A stretch of 64,000 nucleotides of DNA from Aminobacter sp039907765 (GTDB lineage: Bacteria; Pseudomonadota; Alphaproteobacteria; Rhizobiales; Rhizobiaceae): NCBI RefSeq assembly GCF_039907765.1, contig NZ_JARDJI010000002.1:124001-188000 (forward strand), read 5' to 3'. The position numbers and the translations under genes are program-made. The notes below the pieces were generated by a model, which was not told where the DNA came from, searched no databases, and saw nothing but the letters and a program-made list of their open reading frames with translations. Every line of letters starts with the position of its first letter. The stretch's first letter is position 1. Below, in pieces: positions 60,885-64,000 of the stretch.

Positions 60885-61799
60885 ATGAGAGCTGGACGCA
60901 AGTATTTTATCTACGACGTATTCACCCAGCGTCCTCTCGACGGCAATCCACTCGCCGTGGTGATCGATTCGGAAGGGCTCGATACGGCTGCAATGCAGGC
61001 GATCGCACGCGAATTCAACCTGTCCGAGACCGCCTTCGTGCTGCCGCCCAAGAACCCGACGCACAAGGCGCGCGTGCGCATCTTCACCCCCGACTACGAG
61101 ATGCCGTTTGCCGGGCATCCGACGGTCGGCACGGCGATCGCGCTGTCGGAGATGGCGGAGGGGAACGACCTTGCCGGCATTTTCGTGCTCGAGGAGAACA
61201 TCGGCCTGGTGCGCTGCGCCATCGACAAGCTGGACAACGGTCTGTTCGCCGAATTCGACGTGCCGCGACTGCCCGAACAACTGCCGCTCTCGGCCGATCC
61301 GGAGGCCATCGGCGCGGCACTCGGGCTGGGGCCGCATGAGATCGGCTTTGAGAATCACCGCGTATCGCTGTGGTCGGCCGGGGTGCCTTACATCGCCGTG
61401 CCGGTGGCCGACCTCAAGGCCGCGGCGAAGGTGAAGCTGAACAACGACGCCTGGATGGAGTTCGCGCCGCGGAAGAGCGACTTCGCGGTGGCCAGCGCCT
61501 ATGTCTATGGCCGTGAGACGGTGGATCACACCAGTTCGTTCCATGCCCGCATGATCGTGCCCGGCAATCCGTCCTACGAGGATCCGGCGACCGGTTCGGC
61601 AGCGGCCGCCTTCGCCGGCGCGATCATGCGCTTCGACCAGCCCACCGACGGCAGCCACCGATTCTGGATCGAGCAGGGAATCGAAATGGGCCGGCCGTCC
61701 AGAATCAGGCTCGAGATCGACGTGGCTAGCGGAAAGCTGGCGGCTGCCCGCATCGGCGGACATGCCGTGCGTGTCGCGGAGGGCGTTCTGCTGGCCTGA
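60885..61799 (+). CDS. PhzF family protein
   Basis: The 304-residue PhzF-like isomerase/epimerase shows FIYDVFTQRPLDGNPLAVVID, the catalytic glutamate in FNLSETAFVLPP, RIFTPDYEMPFAGHPTVGTAIAL and EDPATGSAAAAFAGAIM, all family-typical. No phenazine genes are near, so this is a broad-family member of unknown substrate. Start ATG 60885 has AAGGA six bases upstream; ATG 60879 is alternative. Confidence 0.92.
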   Translation: MRAGRKYFIYDVFTQRPLDGNPLAVVIDSEGLDTAAMQAIAREFNLSETAFVLPPKNPTHKARVRIFTPDYEMPFAGHPTVGTAIALSEMAEGNDLAGIFVLEENIGLVRCAIDKLDNGLFAEFDVPRLPEQLPLSADPEAIGAALGLGPHEIGFENHRVSLWSAGVPYIAVPVADLKAAAKVKLNNDAWMEFAPRKSDFAVASAYVYGRETVDHTSSFHARMIVPGNPSYEDPATGSAAAAFAGAIMRFDQPTDGSHRFWIEQGIEMGRPSRIRLEIDVASGKLAAARIGGHAVRVAEGVLLA

Positions 61800-61901
61800 G
61801 GCGCAGGAATTTCGGCCGTCGCGAAGAAAATGTGCCGGATGGGGTGGACAGGCGAAAATGCGTTGGCTATATGCCGCCCACGGTCGCTGAAACGACTGTG
61901 T

Positions 61902-61977
<76 letters not shown>

Positions 61978-62114
61978 CTTTTCTCCTTAAGACCTGGGAC
62001 GTTGGCGAGGTTTCCTAACGAAGCCTGGTATTTCGCTACCTGCTCCCGGGGCGGAGTTGGAGTAGAAGCGATCGACGGTCGCCGGATCGATTCCGAAGGG
62101 GCGTAGGAGACGCG

Positions 62115-63053
62115 ATGCAGACGCTGCAAGCCGTCCTGGACGAGATCGTCGCGGAAATGTCCGCCCAGGCGGATCGCGGCGAGGTCGCCACTTACATCCC
62201 TCAACTCGGCAAGATCGACCCTGGGAAGTTCGGGATAGCCGTCGTGCTCAACGACGGCTCATCGGCGGTTGCCGGCGACGCCGAGGAGCCGTTTTCGGTG
62301 CAGAGCATCTCCAAGGTGTTCACCCTGGCTCTGGCGCTCGGGCGCGTCGGCGATTCGTTGTGGAACCGGGTCGGGCGGGAACCGTCCGGAACGCCGTTCA
62401 ATTCCATCGTCCAGCTCGAGCGGGAGGAGGGGATTCCCCGCAACCCGTTCATCAACGCCGGCGCGATCGTCGTCTCGGACATATTGCTTGCCGGCCACCA
62501 GCCGCGCGAGGCGATCGGCGAGATCCTGAGCTTCGTGCGTACGGTGGCGGATGACGACACCATCGTCATCGACGCAGACGTCGCCAACTCAGAGCGCGTA
62601 ACCGGCTACCGCAATTTTGCCCTCGCCAACTATCTCAAGGGCTTCGGCAACCTGCACCATGCCCCGGAAATGACGCTCGGGGTCTATTTCCACCATTGCG
62701 CCATCGCGATGAGCTGCCTGCAACTGGCCAATGCCGGGCGCTTCCTGGCGAGTGCCGGTATGGTTCCGTCGACCGGCCATACCGTCGTCTCAAGCGAGCG
62801 TGCCAGGCGCGTCAATGCGCTGATGCTGACCTGTGGCCACTATGACGGCTCCGGCGAATTCGCCTTCCGGGTCGGCATCCCGGGCAAGAGCGGCGTCGGC
62901 GGCGGCATATTGGCGATCGTGCCGGGCGTGGCCTCTATCGCCGTCTGGTCGCCGGGCCTGAATGCTCGCGGCAATTCAATGCTCGGCTCGATCGCCCTGG
63001 AGCAACTGACCAGGCGGATGAACTGGTCGATCTTCTCCTCCCGGTCCGCCTAG
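62115..63053 (+). CDS. glsA: Glutaminase GlsA
   Basis: GlsA deamidates glutamine to glutamate and ammonia. The 312-residue protein has the beta-lactamase-like fold with SxxK as SISK (Ser64, Lys67 within FSVQSISKVFTLAL), EREEGIPRNPFINAGAIVV and GKSGVGGGILAIVPG. Start ATG 62115 has TAGGAGA. Monocistronic; the upstream gene is the tRNA. Confidence 0.96.
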   Translation: MQTLQAVLDEIVAEMSAQADRGEVATYIPQLGKIDPGKFGIAVVLNDGSSAVAGDAEEPFSVQSISKVFTLALALGRVGDSLWNRVGREPSGTPFNSIVQLEREEGIPRNPFINAGAIVVSDILLAGHQPREAIGEILSFVRTVADDDTIVIDADVANSERVTGYRNFALANYLKGFGNLHHAPEMTLGVYFHHCAIAMSCLQLANAGRFLASAGMVPSTGHTVVSSERARRVNALMLTCGHYDGSGEFAFRVGIPGKSGVGGGILAIVPGVASIAVWSPGLNARGNSMLGSIALEQLTRRMNWSIFSSRSA

Positions 63054-63251
63054 CGTTCCCGCAGCACCACGCCGGCATCTGGACACCGCGTCAAGATCCG
63101 CGAATATGGCTGCGCAGGAACGTGTTGCGCAGGCCTCCGTCCGAAGCCGAGGAACGAACCGTGACGATGGTCATTGTTCTGCCGTCGGCCGGAAGATCGC
63201 GGCAGCGCTCTCGCCGACGCCGTCATGGCTGGCGAGGTCGGGAGGTCGCAT

Positions 63252-64000
63252 ATGGTCGAGGCCAGTCCGAGGAACCAAGGCCAGACGGCCGAGCGGCGGC
63301 TGTTTCGGCCTCATCCGAGGACCGCACTGCCGACCTTCGCCGCCACTGCGGCGGTCGTGGCCATACTCTACTTCGCACGCGACGTCTTCCTGCCGCTTGC
63401 CATCGCCGTACTCCTGACCTTCGCCCTGGCGCCCATCGTGTCGTCGCTACGGCGACTGGGCATCCCCCGCCTCGCGGCTGTCATCGCCTGCGTTCTGGCG
63501 GCATTTGCCGTCGTGGGCGCTTTCAGCTTCGTGGTCGTCTCGCAGGTGGGCGAAGTGGCCGAGAACGTGCCCACCTACCAGGCCAACATCCTCGAGAAAG
63601 TCCGCTCGCTCAAGGATGCCGGCAGCGAAGGCGGCATCGTCGACAGGCTGAGCAAGGTCATCGAGCGCGTGGGCCAGGAAATCGAAAAGCCGGAAGTGGC
63701 CGAGACGCCTGTGGCCCAGCCATCCCGGCCCGACCCGCTGCTGGTCGAAATCTTCACGCGGCAGAAGCCCATCGAGACACTGCGCAACCTCATCTCGCCG
63801 CTTGTCGGGCCGCTGGCGACCGCGGGCCTCGTCGTCGTGGTCGTCATCTTCATGCTGATGGAGCGCGAGGACCTGCGCGACAGGTTCATCAGGCTGGTCG
63901 GCTACGGCGACCTGCACCGGACCACGGAGGCGCTGCAGGACGCGGGGCGGAGGGTAGGGCAGTACCTGCTGATGCAGCTGGTGGTGAACGTGCTCTATGG
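63252..64000 (+). CDS. AI-2E family transporter, N-terminal part (cut by window edge)
   Basis: 249 residues are visible, the frame running off the right edge. It has two hydrophobic segments near the start (LPTFAATAAVVAILYFARDVFLPLAIAVLLTFALAPIV and AVIACVLAAFAVVGAFSFVVVSQVGE), then a charged coiled-coil-like loop and VVVVVIFMLMEREDLRDRFIRLVG, the AI-2E/PerM family pattern. Start ATG 63252 has GGAGG upstream. The family name does not prove autoinducer transport. Confidence 0.92.
   Translation, partial: MVEASPRNQGQTAERRLFRPHPRTALPTFAATAAVVAILYFARDVFLPLAIAVLLTFALAPIVSSLRRLGIPRLAAVIACVLAAFAVVGAFSFVVVSQVGEVAENVPTYQANILEKVRSLKDAGSEGGIVDRLSKVIERVGQEIEKPEVAETPVAQPSRPDPLLVEIFTRQKPIETLRNLISPLVGPLATAGLVVVVVIFMLMEREDLRDRFIRLVGYGDLHRTTEALQDAGRRVGQYLLMQLVVNVLY

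Overview
The window is a GC-rich, densely coded chromosomal segment of an alphaproteobacterium, most likely in the Hyphomicrobiales/Rhizobiales near Mesorhizobium and its relatives. Four things point there: a circularly permuted two-piece tmRNA gene with the tag ANDNYAEARLAA; alphaproteobacterial families such as SspB, DUF4169, DUF982, BA14K and the 1317-residue AsmA protein; the ilv attenuator layout; and overall gene content. The assignment is an inference from sequence; no search was run. I see no prophage, insertion sequence, CRISPR array or rRNA. No stretch longer than about 250 bases lacks a gene or RNA.

Layout. 1-3.9 kb: the end of recN, then ligA and an AzlCD exporter. 3.9-7.6 kb (minus): aminopeptidase P, prmA, a SCO copper chaperone and a small membrane protein. 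7.7-10.9 kb: small accessory genes (CreA, hexapeptide transferase, DUF488, iron permease-like, DUF1059, an antitoxin-like protein). 10.9-17 kb: uvrD, a Tat-exported dienelactone hydrolase-like protein, a thioesterase and an FAD-linked oxidase. 17-22 kb: a giant AsmA protein, then an RHH/DUF4169/SspB cluster. 22-25 kb: a divergent TetR/Bcr-type exporter pair and a small P-loop ATPase. 25.1-25.4 kb (minus): permuted ssrA.

26-34.4 kb is a folate and protein-quality block: thyA, then a DUF982 gene, an orphan groEL and a small unknown gene, then folA-hflK-hflC-DUF2065-degP. 34.4-37.7 kb holds serB and a GNAT gene facing away from miaA and a diguanylate cyclase. 37.7-39.5 kb is a HerA-like ATPase. 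39.7-42.3 kb is ilvBN behind a probably leaderless leader peptide and an attenuator; ilvC lies 13 kb away, just downstream of a TetR gene. 42.5-45.7 kb contains a Gly/Cys-tailed membrane protein, a LysE exporter and a cobalt-type nitrile hydratase operon closed by a strong terminator. An AT-richer VapBC module follows at 45.8-46.4 kb.

46.5-64 kb: a RecD-like helicase, a SpoIIAA-like protein, pdxJ, kup, an FAD monooxygenase, a PRISE-type reductase divergent from a LysR gene, TetR-ilvC with a duplicated ilvC 3' end, a cytoplasmic trypsin-like protease paired with a small protein that resembles its N-terminal module, PilZ and BA14K proteins, an EEP-family hydrolase with a Nudix-like protein, a PhzF protein, tRNA-Lys(CTT), glutaminase and the start of an AI-2E family transporter.

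Most of this is conserved core metabolism. The parts most worth a second look are the ilv leader, the protease plus stand-alone domain pair, the ilvC tail duplication, the orphan GroEL insertion between thyA and folA, the miaA start, and the Gly/Cys-tailed membrane protein.
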